From Kribbella pratensis (GTDB lineage: Bacteria; Actinomycetota; Actinomycetes; Propionibacteriales; Kribbellaceae): a stretch of 64,000 nt of DNA. The stretch's first letter is position 1. Every line of letters starts with the position of its first letter. This document shows, one piece after another, positions 49,158 through 57,663 of this stretch. The notes under the pieces were generated by a model. That model saw only the letters and a list, made by a program, of their open reading frames with translations, made no database searches and was not told where the DNA came from. The stretch is taken from NCBI RefSeq assembly GCF_004366075.1, contig NZ_SODU01000005.1, positions 372,001 through 436,000 of the forward strand, read 5' to 3'. A program made the translations under genes and the position numbers.

Positions 49158-49976
49158 TCAGGACCACCACTTGCCACTCTGGGACAGGGCGTCCGCGGTC
49201 AGGTTCGTGGTGTCGAGGGCGTCGAGGTCCGCGATCGCCGCGTCGTCCAGCTCGAAGTCGAAGACGTTGAAGTTCTCGACGATGCGGTCCTGGTGGATGG
49301 ACTTCGGGATCACCGAGAGGCCCTTCTGGATCGCCCAGCGGATCAGGACCTGCGCCGGCGTGTGGCCGGTGGCCTCGGCGATCCGGGCGATGACCGGGTC
49401 GCCGAGGTGGCGGCCGGTGCCGAGCGGGCTGTACGCCTGCGCGACGACGTTCGCCTCCTCGCAGGCCTCGACGAGGCCCTTGCGGTACTCGAACGGGCTG
49501 AACTGGATCTGGTTCGCGGCCGGCTGGATGCGGGCGATCTTGTTCAGTTCCTGCAGCTCGGTGGAGCTGAAGTTGGAGATGCCGATGCCTTTGGTGAGGC
49601 CCGCGTCGACGGCCGCTTCCATCGCCGGCCACGCCCAGGTCGGCCCGCCCTGCGGCCAGTGGATCAGGTAGAGGTCGAGGTAGTCGGTCCCGAGCCGCTC
49701 GAGGCTCTTCTCCGCCTCGACCCGCGCGTCCTTGCCGCCCGGGTAGAACTTGGTCGTCAGGAAGATCTCTTCGCGCGGGATCCCGCTCTCCCTGATCGCC
49801 TTCCCGACGCTGGCCTCGTTCCGGTAGGCCTGCGCGGTGTCGATCAGCCGGTAACCGGCCTCGAGCGCCCAGGTGACGGCGCGCTCGCACTCCGCCCCGT
49901 CATCCACCTGCCAGACCCCCAGCCCGAGCACCGGGATCTCAGTTCCGTTGGACAGCTGCCGAGTATTAGCGGTCAT
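49158..49976 (-). CDS. Aldo/keto reductase
   Basis: A 272-residue AKR barrel reducing aldehydes or ketones with NADPH. The catalytic tetrad is visible: Asp and Tyr in LIDTAQAYRNE, Lys in TTKFYPGG and His in LIHWPQGG. VIPKSIHQDRIVENF is the NADPH phosphate-binding segment. It resembles the 2,5-diketo-D-gluconate reductase (AKR5) group. It lies 19 bp downstream of meaA on the same strand and may be co-transcribed. Confidence 0.9.
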   Translation of the reverse strand: MTANTRQLSNGTEIPVLGLGVWQVDDGAECERAVTWALEAGYRLIDTAQAYRNEASVGKAIRESGIPREEIFLTTKFYPGGKDARVEAEKSLERLGTDYLDLYLIHWPQGGPTWAWPAMEAAVDAGLTKGIGISNFSSTELQELNKIARIQPAANQIQFSPFEYRKGLVEACEEANVVAQAYSPLGTGRHLGDPVIARIAEATGHTPAQVLIRWAIQKGLSVIPKSIHQDRIVENFNVFDFELDDAAIADLDALDTTNLTADALSQSGKWWS

Positions 49977-49995
49977 GCCTTCCTTCTACCACGGC

Positions 49996-51975
49996 CTACA
50001 ACTTGTTCGCGTGGCGGATGACGTCGACGACGTCGGACATCATGCCGGTGAGGTCGTAGTCCTTGGGGGTGTAGACGGCCGCTACGCCGGCGGACCGCAG
50101 GGAGTTGGCGTCGGCTTCGGGGACGATGCCGCCGACGACGACGGGGACGTCCTCGAGACCGGCCTCGCGGAGACCTTCGACGACCTGCGGGACCAGTTCC
50201 ATGTGCGAGCCGGACAGGATCGAGAGGCCGACGCAGTGGACGTCCTCGGCGACGGCCGCGGCGACGATCTGCTCGGGAGTCAGGCGGATGCCTTGGTAGA
50301 TGACCTCGAAGCCGACGTCGCGCGCGCGGACCGCGACCTGCTCGGCGCCGTTCGAGTGGCCGTCCAGACCGGGCTTGCCGACCAGGAGGCGGAGGCGGCC
50401 GCCGAGCTCGGACGACGTGGCGGCGACCTTCTCACGGACCGCGGCGATCTCGGCGCCACCACCGGAAACCCCGACGGATCCGGCGACACCGGTCGGTGCG
50501 CGGTACTCGCCGTACATCTCCCGCAGTACGCCGGCCCATTCGCCGGTCGTCACGCCGGCGCGAGCGCACTCGAGCGTCACGGGCATCAGGTTGTCGGTGG
50601 TCTTCGCGGCGGCGCGCAGCCTCCCGAGCGCCGCCTCCACCGCCGACGCGTCGCGAAGGCCGCGCCACTTCCGCAGTGACTCCAGCGCAGCCGATTCGGC
50701 CGCCGGGTCGACAGTCTGGATCGCGGTGTCGAGGTCGGCGGTCAGCGGCGACGGCTCGGTGTTCTCGAACTTGTTCACCCCGACGACGATCTGTTCGCCG
50801 GACTCGATCCGCTGCCGCCGCTCGGCATGCGATCCGACGAGCGCCTGCTTCAGGTACCCGCTCTCGACGGCGGCGACCGCGCCGCCCATCGCCTGCACGC
50901 GGTCGATCTCCTCCTGCGCCCCGGCGACCAGCTCGTCGACCTTCGCCTCGATCACGTGCGACCCGTCGAAGATGTCGTCGTACTCGAGCAGGTCGGACTC
51001 GTACGCCAGCACCTGCTGCATCCGTAACGACCACTGCTGGTCCCACGGTCGCGGCAACCCGAGCGCCTCGTTCCAGGCCGGCAGCTGGACCGCCCGCGCG
51101 CGCGCGTTCTTCGACAGCGTCACCCCGAGCATCTCGAGGACGATCCGCTGCACGTTGTTCTCCGGCTGCGCCTCCGTCAAGCCGAGCGAGTTCACCTGTA
51201 CGCCGTACCGCAGCCGCCTGGCCTTCGCGTCCGTCACGCCGTACCGCTGCAGCGTCAGCTCGTCCCAGAGCCGGACGAAGGCACGCATCTTGCACGTCTC
51301 CTCGATGAACCGCACGCCGGCGTTCACGAAGAACGAGATCCGCTGCACGACGTCCCCGAACCGCTCCGGTGGCACCTGCCCGCCGTCCCGTATCCGGTCG
51401 AGTACGGCGATCGCCGTCGACAGCGCGAACGCCAACTCCTGGACGGGCGTCGCGCCGGCCTCCTGCAGGTGGTAGCTGCAGATGTTGATCGGATTCCACT
51501 TCGGCATCGTGGCGACCGTGTACGCGATCAGGTCGGTCGTCAGCCGCAGCGACGCGTCCGGCGGGAACGCGTACGTCCCGCGCGACAGGTACTCCTTGAC
51601 GATGTCGTTCTGCGTGGTCCCGGTCAGCTCGTCCGGCAGCGCGCCCTGCTCCTGCGCGGCGACCTGGTAGAGCGCGAGCAGCCACATCGCGGTCGCGTTG
51701 ATCGTCATCGACGTGTTCATCTGCGCGAGCGGGATCTGGTCGAACAACGCCCGTACGTCGCCCAGGTGCGCGACCGGTACGCCGACCTTTCCGACCTCAC
51801 CCTTCGCGAGCGGGTGGTCCGCGTCGTACCCGGTCTGGGTCGGCAGGTCGAACGCAACGGACAGCCCGGTCTGGCCCTTCGCGAGGTTCCGGCGGAACAG
51901 CGCGTTGGACTCCGCCGCGGACGAGTGGCCCGCGTACGTCCGCATCACCCAGGGTCGATCCTTGTCGGTCGCCAT
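49996..51975 (-). CDS. meaA: MeaA-type (ethylmalonyl-CoA) mutase
   Basis: A 659-residue adenosylcobalamin-dependent acyl-CoA mutase. It tracks Streptomyces MeaA: RPWVMRTYAGHSSAAESN, GLSVAFDLPTQTGYD, QMNTSMTINATAMW, NPINICSYHLQEAGATPVQE and the C-terminal B12-binding domain with the DxHxxG motif (KPGLDGHSNGAE, about 538-543) and GLSILSGSH. MeaA converts ethylmalonyl-CoA to methylsuccinyl-CoA in the ethylmalonyl-CoA pathway for acetyl-CoA assimilation. A methylmalonyl-CoA or isobutyryl-CoA role is less likely. ATG 51975 has TACTCT 7 nt upstream (leaderless). Its cofactor-making enzyme is encoded 2.6 kb away. Confidence 0.92.
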   Translation of the reverse strand: MATDKDRPWVMRTYAGHSSAAESNALFRRNLAKGQTGLSVAFDLPTQTGYDADHPLAKGEVGKVGVPVAHLGDVRALFDQIPLAQMNTSMTINATAMWLLALYQVAAQEQGALPDELTGTTQNDIVKEYLSRGTYAFPPDASLRLTTDLIAYTVATMPKWNPINICSYHLQEAGATPVQELAFALSTAIAVLDRIRDGGQVPPERFGDVVQRISFFVNAGVRFIEETCKMRAFVRLWDELTLQRYGVTDAKARRLRYGVQVNSLGLTEAQPENNVQRIVLEMLGVTLSKNARARAVQLPAWNEALGLPRPWDQQWSLRMQQVLAYESDLLEYDDIFDGSHVIEAKVDELVAGAQEEIDRVQAMGGAVAAVESGYLKQALVGSHAERRQRIESGEQIVVGVNKFENTEPSPLTADLDTAIQTVDPAAESAALESLRKWRGLRDASAVEAALGRLRAAAKTTDNLMPVTLECARAGVTTGEWAGVLREMYGEYRAPTGVAGSVGVSGGGAEIAAVREKVAATSSELGGRLRLLVGKPGLDGHSNGAEQVAVRARDVGFEVIYQGIRLTPEQIVAAAVAEDVHCVGLSILSGSHMELVPQVVEGLREAGLEDVPVVVGGIVPEADANSLRSAGVAAVYTPKDYDLTGMMSDVVDVIRHANKL

Positions 51976-51982
51976 GTACCCG

Positions 51983-51988
51983 AGAGTA
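51983..51988 (-). promoter_or_regulatory. -10 box of meaA (leaderless)
   Basis: On the minus strand TACTCT ends 7 nt before the meaA ATG, and there is no ribosome site. Confidence 0.45.
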
Positions 51989-52050
51989 GGACTCTGTGCC
52001 CTTGTGAGTCTGCCTCTCGTGACTGGCGTCACCAGGGGCTTAGATCACAG

Positions 52051-52386
52051 TCAGGCGCTGATCGGGAGCGGGGTCCGCTCCACGTTCAGCACGCGGTGCA
52101 GACGGGTGACCGCGAGGATGCGGACGACCGACGGCATCGGGTGCCAGAGCACGAGTTGGCGGCCGAGCAACTGGGTGCGGCGGTGGGTCGCGACCAGCAG
52201 GCCGAGACCGGTCGCGTCGACCGCATCGACCTCTTCCAGGTCCACGATCACGTCGCCGTCGGAGGCGTCGATCAGGTCGTTGAGAGTTTGACGGACGTCG
52301 CCGACGGAGCGCACGTCCAGGATGCCGGTCAGGTGTACGACGTTGTCAGAGGCCCTGTTGGGCTTGCTGTGGGTCGGTGCGAGCAT
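52051..52386 (-). CDS. Orphan STAS-domain (anti-sigma factor antagonist-like) protein
   Basis: A 111-residue STAS domain with VIVDLEEVDAVDATGLGLLVATHRR. The usual phospho-acceptor Ser is Thr here (DATG). No kinase or sigma factor gene is adjacent. A GGGAGGG site precedes the ATG. It may belong to a switch encoded elsewhere, possibly the one at 26-28 kb, but that is speculation. Confidence 0.85.
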   Translation of the reverse strand: MLAPTHSKPNRASDNVVHLTGILDVRSVGDVRQTLNDLIDASDGDVIVDLEEVDAVDATGLGLLVATHRRTQLLGRQLVLWHPMPSVVRILAVTRLHRVLNVERTPLPISA

Positions 52387-52528
52387 GTCCGTGCCCTCCC
52401 GCTCTTCCGGCGGCCCCCGAGTTGATCGGCCGGCCCAGAAAATTTGTATGGCAGCGTCTGTGTTGGTAAAGACTCCCTGGAGACACGGAAGGTTGCCAAG
52501 GGGTCAGGATCTTTTGTTTCGCGAGACA

Positions 52529-52861
52529 ATGGTGTCCGTGTTCGCCGAGGATTACTTCCTGTTCCCGGTGGTGGCCATCGCCCTGGCCGGCGTGATGGTG
52601 CTGCTGTGCCGCTGGGCCTTCTCGAAGGCGAAGGGCGGGTCGCTCGTACGCCGGGTGGACCACCGCCCGGCCGACCGGGACGCCTTCGGCCTGCTCATCG
52701 ACATCCGCACCGTGCCGAACTACAACGAGGCCCGCGTCCTGGTCAGCCGCCTGCGGGACTTCGGCATCAAGGCCACCGCGGCCCGCACCACCGACGGCTG
52801 GACGGTCTACGTCTGGCCGAAGGACGAAGCCGCCGCCCGCGGCCTGCTCGAAACTCCTTGA
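52529..52861 (+). CDS. Small membrane-anchored protein of unknown function
   Basis: A 110-residue protein: one N-terminal membrane helix (LFPVVAIALAGVMVLLCRWAF), a short basic linker, then a 65-residue soluble domain (FGLLIDIRTVPNYNEARVLVSRLRDFGIKATAARTTDGWTVYVWPKDEAAARGLL) that resembles the DUF2007-like signal-transducing ferredoxin-like fold. The start is uncertain: ATG 52529, or GTG 52538 with GACAAT 7 nt upstream. It lies 49 bp before sppA. Confidence 0.7.
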   Translation: MVSVFAEDYFLFPVVAIALAGVMVLLCRWAFSKAKGGSLVRRVDHRPADRDAFGLLIDIRTVPNYNEARVLVSRLRDFGIKATAARTTDGWTVYVWPKDEAAARGLLETP

Positions 52862-52898
52862 GCGAACTGGTCGAGCTGATCGGCCTTTTGTGTGGGTC

Positions 52899-52904
52899 TA
52901 GGGT
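52899..52904 (+). promoter_or_regulatory. -10 box of sppA (leaderless)
   Basis: TAGGGT ends 6 nt before the sppA ATG. Confidence 0.45.
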
Positions 52905-52910
52905 CGGAGT

Positions 52911-54563
52911 ATGGGGACTCTGCTCGAGCTGGACCTGACCCGCGGCGTACTCGAGACGCCGCCCGCTTCACCGGTGGCGGCGTTCCGTGCGCGCCACCTG
53001 CCGACTCTGCGCGAGTTGGTAGGCGCGCTGCGGAAGGGGGCGCGGGACGACGGTGTGGTCGGCGTAGTGGCCCACATCGGCGGCAGCCGGCTCTCACTCG
53101 CGCAGGTGCAGGAGCTGCGTGAGGCGGTGGCGGACTTCCGTACGTCGGGCAAGGCGGCCGTAGCGTGGACCGAGTCGTTCGGCGAGACCGGACAGGGCAC
53201 GGTGCCGTACTACCTGGCGACGGCGTTCGACGAGATCTGGCTCCAGCCGTCCGGCGACCTGGCGATCACCGGTGTGTCCGTGCAGGCGGTCTTCGTCCGC
53301 GGGGCGCTCGACAAGGCCGGTGTGATCCCCCAGTTCGGCAAGCGGCGTGAGTACAAGACCGCTGCCGACACGTTCACCGAGCGGGAGATGACCGCGCCTG
53401 CTCGCGAGATGGCGTCGCGGCTGGCGGAATCGGCGTACGAACAGATCGTCGAGGGCATCGCCGTACGACGGCGTCTGGACAGTGCACGGGTCCGAGAGCT
53501 CGTCGACGGTGCGCCGCTGCCCGCACAGGTCGGTCTGGACGCCGGACTGGTCGATCGACTCGGCTACCGGTCGGACGTGTACGACGAGCTCGAGAAAGAG
53601 CTGCGGTACGACGACAGGCTGCTGGCCGAGCGGTACATCCGGCGTGGTCCGCGGACGCTCCACGAGGTACGCAAGAACCTCCCGTGGCCGCAGAAGCCGC
53701 TGGTGGCGGTTGTCCGTGTGACAGGTGGCATCTCGGTCGGCCGCAACTCCAACAGCCCGATGGGGGGTCCTGGCTCTGGCTCCGACACCGTCGGCGCCGC
53801 ACTGCGTGCTGTAGCGGACAACGAACGCGTGAAGGCGGTAGTGCTGCGCGTCGACAGCCCAGGTGGTTCGTACGTCGCCTCGGACGCGATCCGCAACGAA
53901 GTACTGCGGCTGCGCTCGACCGGACGGCCCGTGATCGCGTCGATGGGTGGTGTGGCCGCATCCGGTGGGTACTTCGTGGCGATGCCGGCCGACGTGATCG
54001 TGGCGCAGCCCGGCACGATCACCGGGTCGATCGGGGTCCTCACCGGCAAGGGCGTCATACGCGATGCGCTCGGGCGGATCGGCATCTCACGCGAGGCCGT
54101 GTCGGAGGGCGCGAACGCACAGATGTACTCGGCGCAGGAGGAGTTCACCGACGAGCAGTGGGCGCAGTTGGAGGAGACACTCGACCGCATCTACAAGGAC
54201 TTCGTCGCCAAGGCCGCACAGGATCGCGGCCTGCCCGAGGACCAGCTGGAGTCGCTGGCCCGCGGACGGGTCTGGACCGGCGCCGACGCGCACAGCCACA
54301 AGCTGATCGACGAGCTGGGCGGCTTCCAGCACGCACTGACGCTCGCGTGCAACCGGGCCGGTCTGGACCGCGACGAGATCGCCGTGACCTCCGTACCGCA
54401 CCGCAACCTGCTCAGTCAGCTGAAGGCGCCCACGACGACCGATGATCTGGCTGTCAGTGCGGCGCCGTTGACCCTCGACGGCCTGACCACTGGTCTCTAC
54501 AGTGCGCTGGGGTTGCCGCCGGCCGGCGTACTGCGGATGCCCTTCAGCTGGGAGATCAGCTAA
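52911..54563 (+). CDS. sppA: Signal peptide peptidase SppA, long form
   Basis: A 550-residue two-domain SppA that degrades cleaved signal peptides. The catalytic dyad is split across domains as in E. coli SppA: K149 in RREYKTAAD of the first domain and S351 in GGVAASGGYFVA of the second. Other landmarks are LRVDSPGGSYVASD and PGTITGSIGV. Unlike E. coli SppA, no N-terminal membrane anchor is evident, so it may be cytoplasmic. Its 3' end overlaps the convergent adenosyltransferase gene by 4 bp. Confidence 0.92.
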   Translation: MGTLLELDLTRGVLETPPASPVAAFRARHLPTLRELVGALRKGARDDGVVGVVAHIGGSRLSLAQVQELREAVADFRTSGKAAVAWTESFGETGQGTVPYYLATAFDEIWLQPSGDLAITGVSVQAVFVRGALDKAGVIPQFGKRREYKTAADTFTEREMTAPAREMASRLAESAYEQIVEGIAVRRRLDSARVRELVDGAPLPAQVGLDAGLVDRLGYRSDVYDELEKELRYDDRLLAERYIRRGPRTLHEVRKNLPWPQKPLVAVVRVTGGISVGRNSNSPMGGPGSGSDTVGAALRAVADNERVKAVVLRVDSPGGSYVASDAIRNEVLRLRSTGRPVIASMGGVAASGGYFVAMPADVIVAQPGTITGSIGVLTGKGVIRDALGRIGISREAVSEGANAQMYSAQEEFTDEQWAQLEETLDRIYKDFVAKAAQDRGLPEDQLESLARGRVWTGADAHSHKLIDELGGFQHALTLACNRAGLDRDEIAVTSVPHRNLLSQLKAPTTTDDLAVSAAPLTLDGLTTGLYSALGLPPAGVLRMPFSWEIS

Positions 54564-55141
54564 CCCCGCTCTCCGCCCGGGACCCAGAGGACGTCGCCTC
54601 CGGAAGACAGGTTCGCGACGCGGCCGAGGATGAAGAGCAGGTCGGACAGCCGGTTCAGATAGGTGAGCGCAAGCAGGTTGACGGACGGCCCGTGCGCCTC
54701 GACGGCGGCCCAGCCGGCCCTCTCGGCGCGGCGGACAACCGTGCGGGCGACGTTCAGGTACGCCGCGCCCTCGGTGCCACCGGGCAGAATGAACGACCGG
54801 AGCTTGGTCAAACGACTGTTGTAGTCGTCGCACCAGCCCTCGAGGCGGTCGATGTAGTCCTGGGTGATGCGCAGCGGCGGGTATTCCGGGTCGGGCGTGA
54901 TCGGGTTGCACAGGTCCGCGCCGACGTCGAACAGGTCGTTCTGGACGTGGGTCAGCAGGACCACGAGCGCAGTGTTCAGGTGCCCGGCCGCGATGGCCAC
55001 GCCGATCGCGGAGTTCGCCTCGTCGACCTCGCCGTACGCCGCCAGCCGCGGATCCGTCTTCGAGGTGACGGAGTTGTCGCCGAGGCGGGTCTCGCCGGCG
55101 TCTCCGGTGCGGGTGTAGATCCGCGTCAAGTTCACAGCCAT
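54560..55141 (-). CDS. pduO: Cob(I)alamin adenosyltransferase, PduO type
   Basis: The enzyme adenosylates cob(I)alamin with ATP, giving the cofactor needed by MeaA. The 193-residue protein starts VNLTRIYTRTGDAGET, the ATP-binding signature, and has YGEVDEANSAIG, the conserved SFILPGGTEGAAYLNVARTVVRRAER helix and a C-terminal LNRLSDLLFILGR. It is divergent from murA, an arrangement also seen in mycobacteria. Confidence 0.93.
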   Translation of the reverse strand: MAVNLTRIYTRTGDAGETRLGDNSVTSKTDPRLAAYGEVDEANSAIGVAIAAGHLNTALVVLLTHVQNDLFDVGADLCNPITPDPEYPPLRITQDYIDRLEGWCDDYNSRLTKLRSFILPGGTEGAAYLNVARTVVRRAERAGWAAVEAHGPSVNLLALTYLNRLSDLLFILGRVANLSSGGDVLWVPGGERG

Positions 55142-55178
55142 GCCAGGACTCTACGCAAAGCCTCGGCGGGTCAAACGC

Positions 55179-55184
55179 TACAGT
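55179..55184 (+). promoter_or_regulatory. -10 box of murA (leaderless)
   Basis: TACAGT ends 6 nt before the GTG at 55191; no ribosome site precedes it. Confidence 0.45.
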
Positions 55185-55190
55185 CGACCG

Positions 55191-56477
55191 GTGGAACGGT
55201 TTCGGATCGCGGGTGAGGCACGGCTCGACGGCACTGTCGAGGTGGCCGGAGCGAAGAACAGTGTGCTCAAGCTGATGGCGGCAGCGCTGCTGGCAGAGGG
55301 TACGACGACGCTGCGGCAGGTGCCGGGCATTCTCGACGTCACGTTCATGGCGCAACTGCTGGACACTCTCGGTTGCGAGGTGAAGGTTGACGCGGAGCAG
55401 CGGCTCGCGACGATCGCCGTACCGGGCACGATCGGGCACCAGTGTGACTACGACCTGGTCCGCAAGCTGCGCGCGTCGATCTCGGTGCTCGGTCCGCTGC
55501 TGGCCCGCTGCGGCCAGGCGGAGGTCGCGCTGCCGGGCGGCGACAACATCGGTTCCCGCGGCCTGAACATGCACGTCGCGGGCCTGGAGTCGATGGGCGC
55601 CAAGGTGCACATCGAGCACGGTTTCGTGATCGCCGAGGCTCCGCAGGGGCTGCACGGCGCCGAGGTCTGGCTGGACTTCCCGAGCGTCGGCGCCACCGAG
55701 ACGATCATGATGGCGGCCGTGCTCGCGCGCGGTACGACGATCATCGAGAACGCCGCCCGCGAGCCGGAGATCCAGGACATCGCGGCGATGCTGGTCGAGA
55801 TGGGCGCGCAGATCGACGGCGCCGGCTCGCCGCGGATCGAGATCACCGGGGTGAGCGGGCTGCTCAAGCCCGTCGACCACGTCGTGGTCCCGGACCGGAT
55901 CGTGTCCGGCAGCTGGGCGTTCGCGGCGGCCATCACCAAGGGTGACGTGACAGTCACCAACGGGCACGCGGAGCACCTCGAGCTGCCGCTCGACAAGCTC
56001 CACAAGGCCGGCGCGGAGATCACGGTGCTGAACCCCGGTTTCCGGGTCCGGATGCACGACCGGCCGAAGCCCGTGGACGTGGTCACGCTCCCCTACCCCG
56101 GGTTCGCCACCGACCTGCAGGCGTTCGTGATCGCGCTGAACGCGATCAGCGACGGCGCGGCGATGGTCACCGAGAACCTGTTCGAGGGCCGGTTCACGTT
56201 CGCGCAGGAGCTGACCCGGCTCGGTGCGCAGATCCAGACCGACGGGCATCACGCGGTGGTTCGCGGCGTACCGCGGCTGTCCGGTGCTCCGGTGGTGGCC
56301 TCCGACATCCGCGCCGGCGCGGCGCTGGTGCTGGCCGGTCTCGCCGCCGAGGGCGAGACGCTCGTATCGGCCGCCCACCACGTGCACCGCGGCTACACCG
56401 ACTTCGCCGGCAACCTCCGCCGCCTCGGCGCCGACGTCGTAGTCGAGCCGGACGATGCGGAGATGTACTGGAGCTAA
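55191..56477 (+). CDS. murA: UDP-N-acetylglucosamine 1-carboxyvinyltransferase (MurA)
   Basis: MurA transfers enolpyruvate from PEP to UDP-GlcNAc, the first committed step of peptidoglycan synthesis. The 428-residue protein keeps Lys22/Asn23-type residues in GAKNSVLKLMAAAL, the Asp in YPGFATDLQAF and Arg in DIRAGAALVLAG. The fosfomycin-target Cys is Asp118 (LPGGDNIGSRG), predicting resistance as in mycobacteria. The next motif reads GSRGLNMH rather than the usual GxRPxDxH: Gly124 replaces Pro and Asn126 replaces Asp, positions that touch the UDP group. Start GTG 55191 fits homology; the open frame upstream does not. Confidence 0.9.
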   Translation: MERFRIAGEARLDGTVEVAGAKNSVLKLMAAALLAEGTTTLRQVPGILDVTFMAQLLDTLGCEVKVDAEQRLATIAVPGTIGHQCDYDLVRKLRASISVLGPLLARCGQAEVALPGGDNIGSRGLNMHVAGLESMGAKVHIEHGFVIAEAPQGLHGAEVWLDFPSVGATETIMMAAVLARGTTIIENAAREPEIQDIAAMLVEMGAQIDGAGSPRIEITGVSGLLKPVDHVVVPDRIVSGSWAFAAAITKGDVTVTNGHAEHLELPLDKLHKAGAEITVLNPGFRVRMHDRPKPVDVVTLPYPGFATDLQAFVIALNAISDGAAMVTENLFEGRFTFAQELTRLGAQIQTDGHHAVVRGVPRLSGAPVVASDIRAGAALVLAGLAAEGETLVSAAHHVHRGYTDFAGNLRRLGADVVVEPDDAEMYWS

Positions 56478-56483
56478 TAGGGT
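56478..56483 (+). promoter_or_regulatory. -10 box of fabV (leaderless)
   Basis: TAGGGT begins immediately after the murA stop and ends 7 nt before the fabV ATG, so fabV probably has its own promoter. Confidence 0.45.
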
Positions 56484-56490
56484 CTCCCTC

Positions 56491-57663
56491 ATGACTGAGC
56501 GTGTGGTGAAGCCGGTTGGGCGGGGATTTCTGTTTCTCGATTCGCATCCGGCGGGGTGTGCGCGGGTGGTGCGGGAGATGGCGGCGGAGGTCGAGCGTCG
56601 TACGCCGGCACGCCGTACGGCGCTCGTGATCGGGTCGAGTTCGGGCTACGGGCTCGCGACCACGATCGCCGGGCTCGCGCGGTACGGCATCGACGGCATC
56701 GGCATCTGCTTCGAGAAGGCTCCGACGGCACGACGTACAGCCACCGCCGGCTGGTACCGCACCGCGGAGACCGCCGCGCTCGCCGCCGAGCTCGGTCGCT
56801 CGTGGACCTTCGTGAACGCGGACGCGTTCGCGGACACCACGAAGGACGAAGTACTCGACCTGGTCGCCGAGCAGCTCGGCGGGATCGACCACCTCGTCTA
56901 CAGTGTCGCCGCGCCGCGGCGGACCGACCCGCGCACCGGCGAGACGTACCAGTCGGTGCTGAAGGCGATCGGCGCCGAGCACACCACGAAGAGCCTCGCG
57001 TTCGACGACGGTGCGCCGGTGCTGCAGGAGGTCGGGATCGAGGTCGCGACCGACGACGAGATCGCGCAGACCGTGAAGGTGATGGGCGGCGAGGACTGGA
57101 CTCGGTGGATCACCGCGCTCCAGGACCGCGACCTGCTCAAGCCCGGCTTCAACACCGTCGCCCTGACCTACATCGGCTCCGAGCTGACCGGTCCGCTCTA
57201 CCGCCAGGGCTCGATCGGCGCGTCCAAGGCGGACCTGGAGCAGACCGCGCTGAAGCTGGCCGCGGACGGGGTGACCGCGATGACGTCCGTCAACGGCGCC
57301 GCGGTCACGCAGGCATCGTCCGCGATCCCGGGCATCGGCCTGTACGTCAGCCTCCTCCACAAGGTGACCGGCCTGCAGACACCGGTGGAGCAGTCGATCG
57401 CCCTGTGGGACCAGCTCACCGGCGCGTCCCCGTTCGACCTGGACGACGAGGGCCGCATCCGCCTCGACCGCTGGGAACTCAACGACGACGTACAGTCCGC
57501 CGTCCGCGCCCAGTGGGAGTCAGTGACCCAGGCCAACATCGCCGAGGTCGCCGACGCCGCCTGGTTCCTCACCGAAGTACGCCGCCTGTACGGCTTCGAC
57601 GTACCGGGCGTGAACTACGACGCCGAAACCGAGGTCGACGTGAACTGGCCAGCCACCAGCTGA
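56491..57663 (+). CDS. fabV: FabV-type trans-2-enoyl-ACP/CoA reductase
   Basis: FabV is the long SDR-type enoyl reductase that reduces trans-2-enoyl chains with NAD(P)H and resists triclosan. The 390-residue length fits. It has GRGFLFLDSHPAGCARVV at the N-terminus, the cofactor loop VIGSSSGYGLATTI, LVYSVAAPRRTDP, and the active site YIGSELTGPLYRQGSIGASK, with the Tyr-x8-Lys spacing of the family. Most actinobacteria use InhA/FabI, so a FabV is noteworthy. Its 3' end overlaps the convergent NADAR gene by 49 bp. Confidence 0.9.
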   Translation: MTERVVKPVGRGFLFLDSHPAGCARVVREMAAEVERRTPARRTALVIGSSSGYGLATTIAGLARYGIDGIGICFEKAPTARRTATAGWYRTAETAALAAELGRSWTFVNADAFADTTKDEVLDLVAEQLGGIDHLVYSVAAPRRTDPRTGETYQSVLKAIGAEHTTKSLAFDDGAPVLQEVGIEVATDDEIAQTVKVMGGEDWTRWITALQDRDLLKPGFNTVALTYIGSELTGPLYRQGSIGASKADLEQTALKLAADGVTAMTSVNGAAVTQASSAIPGIGLYVSLLHKVTGLQTPVEQSIALWDQLTGASPFDLDDEGRIRLDRWELNDDVQSAVRAQWESVTQANIAEVADAAWFLTEVRRLYGFDVPGVNYDAETEVDVNWPATS

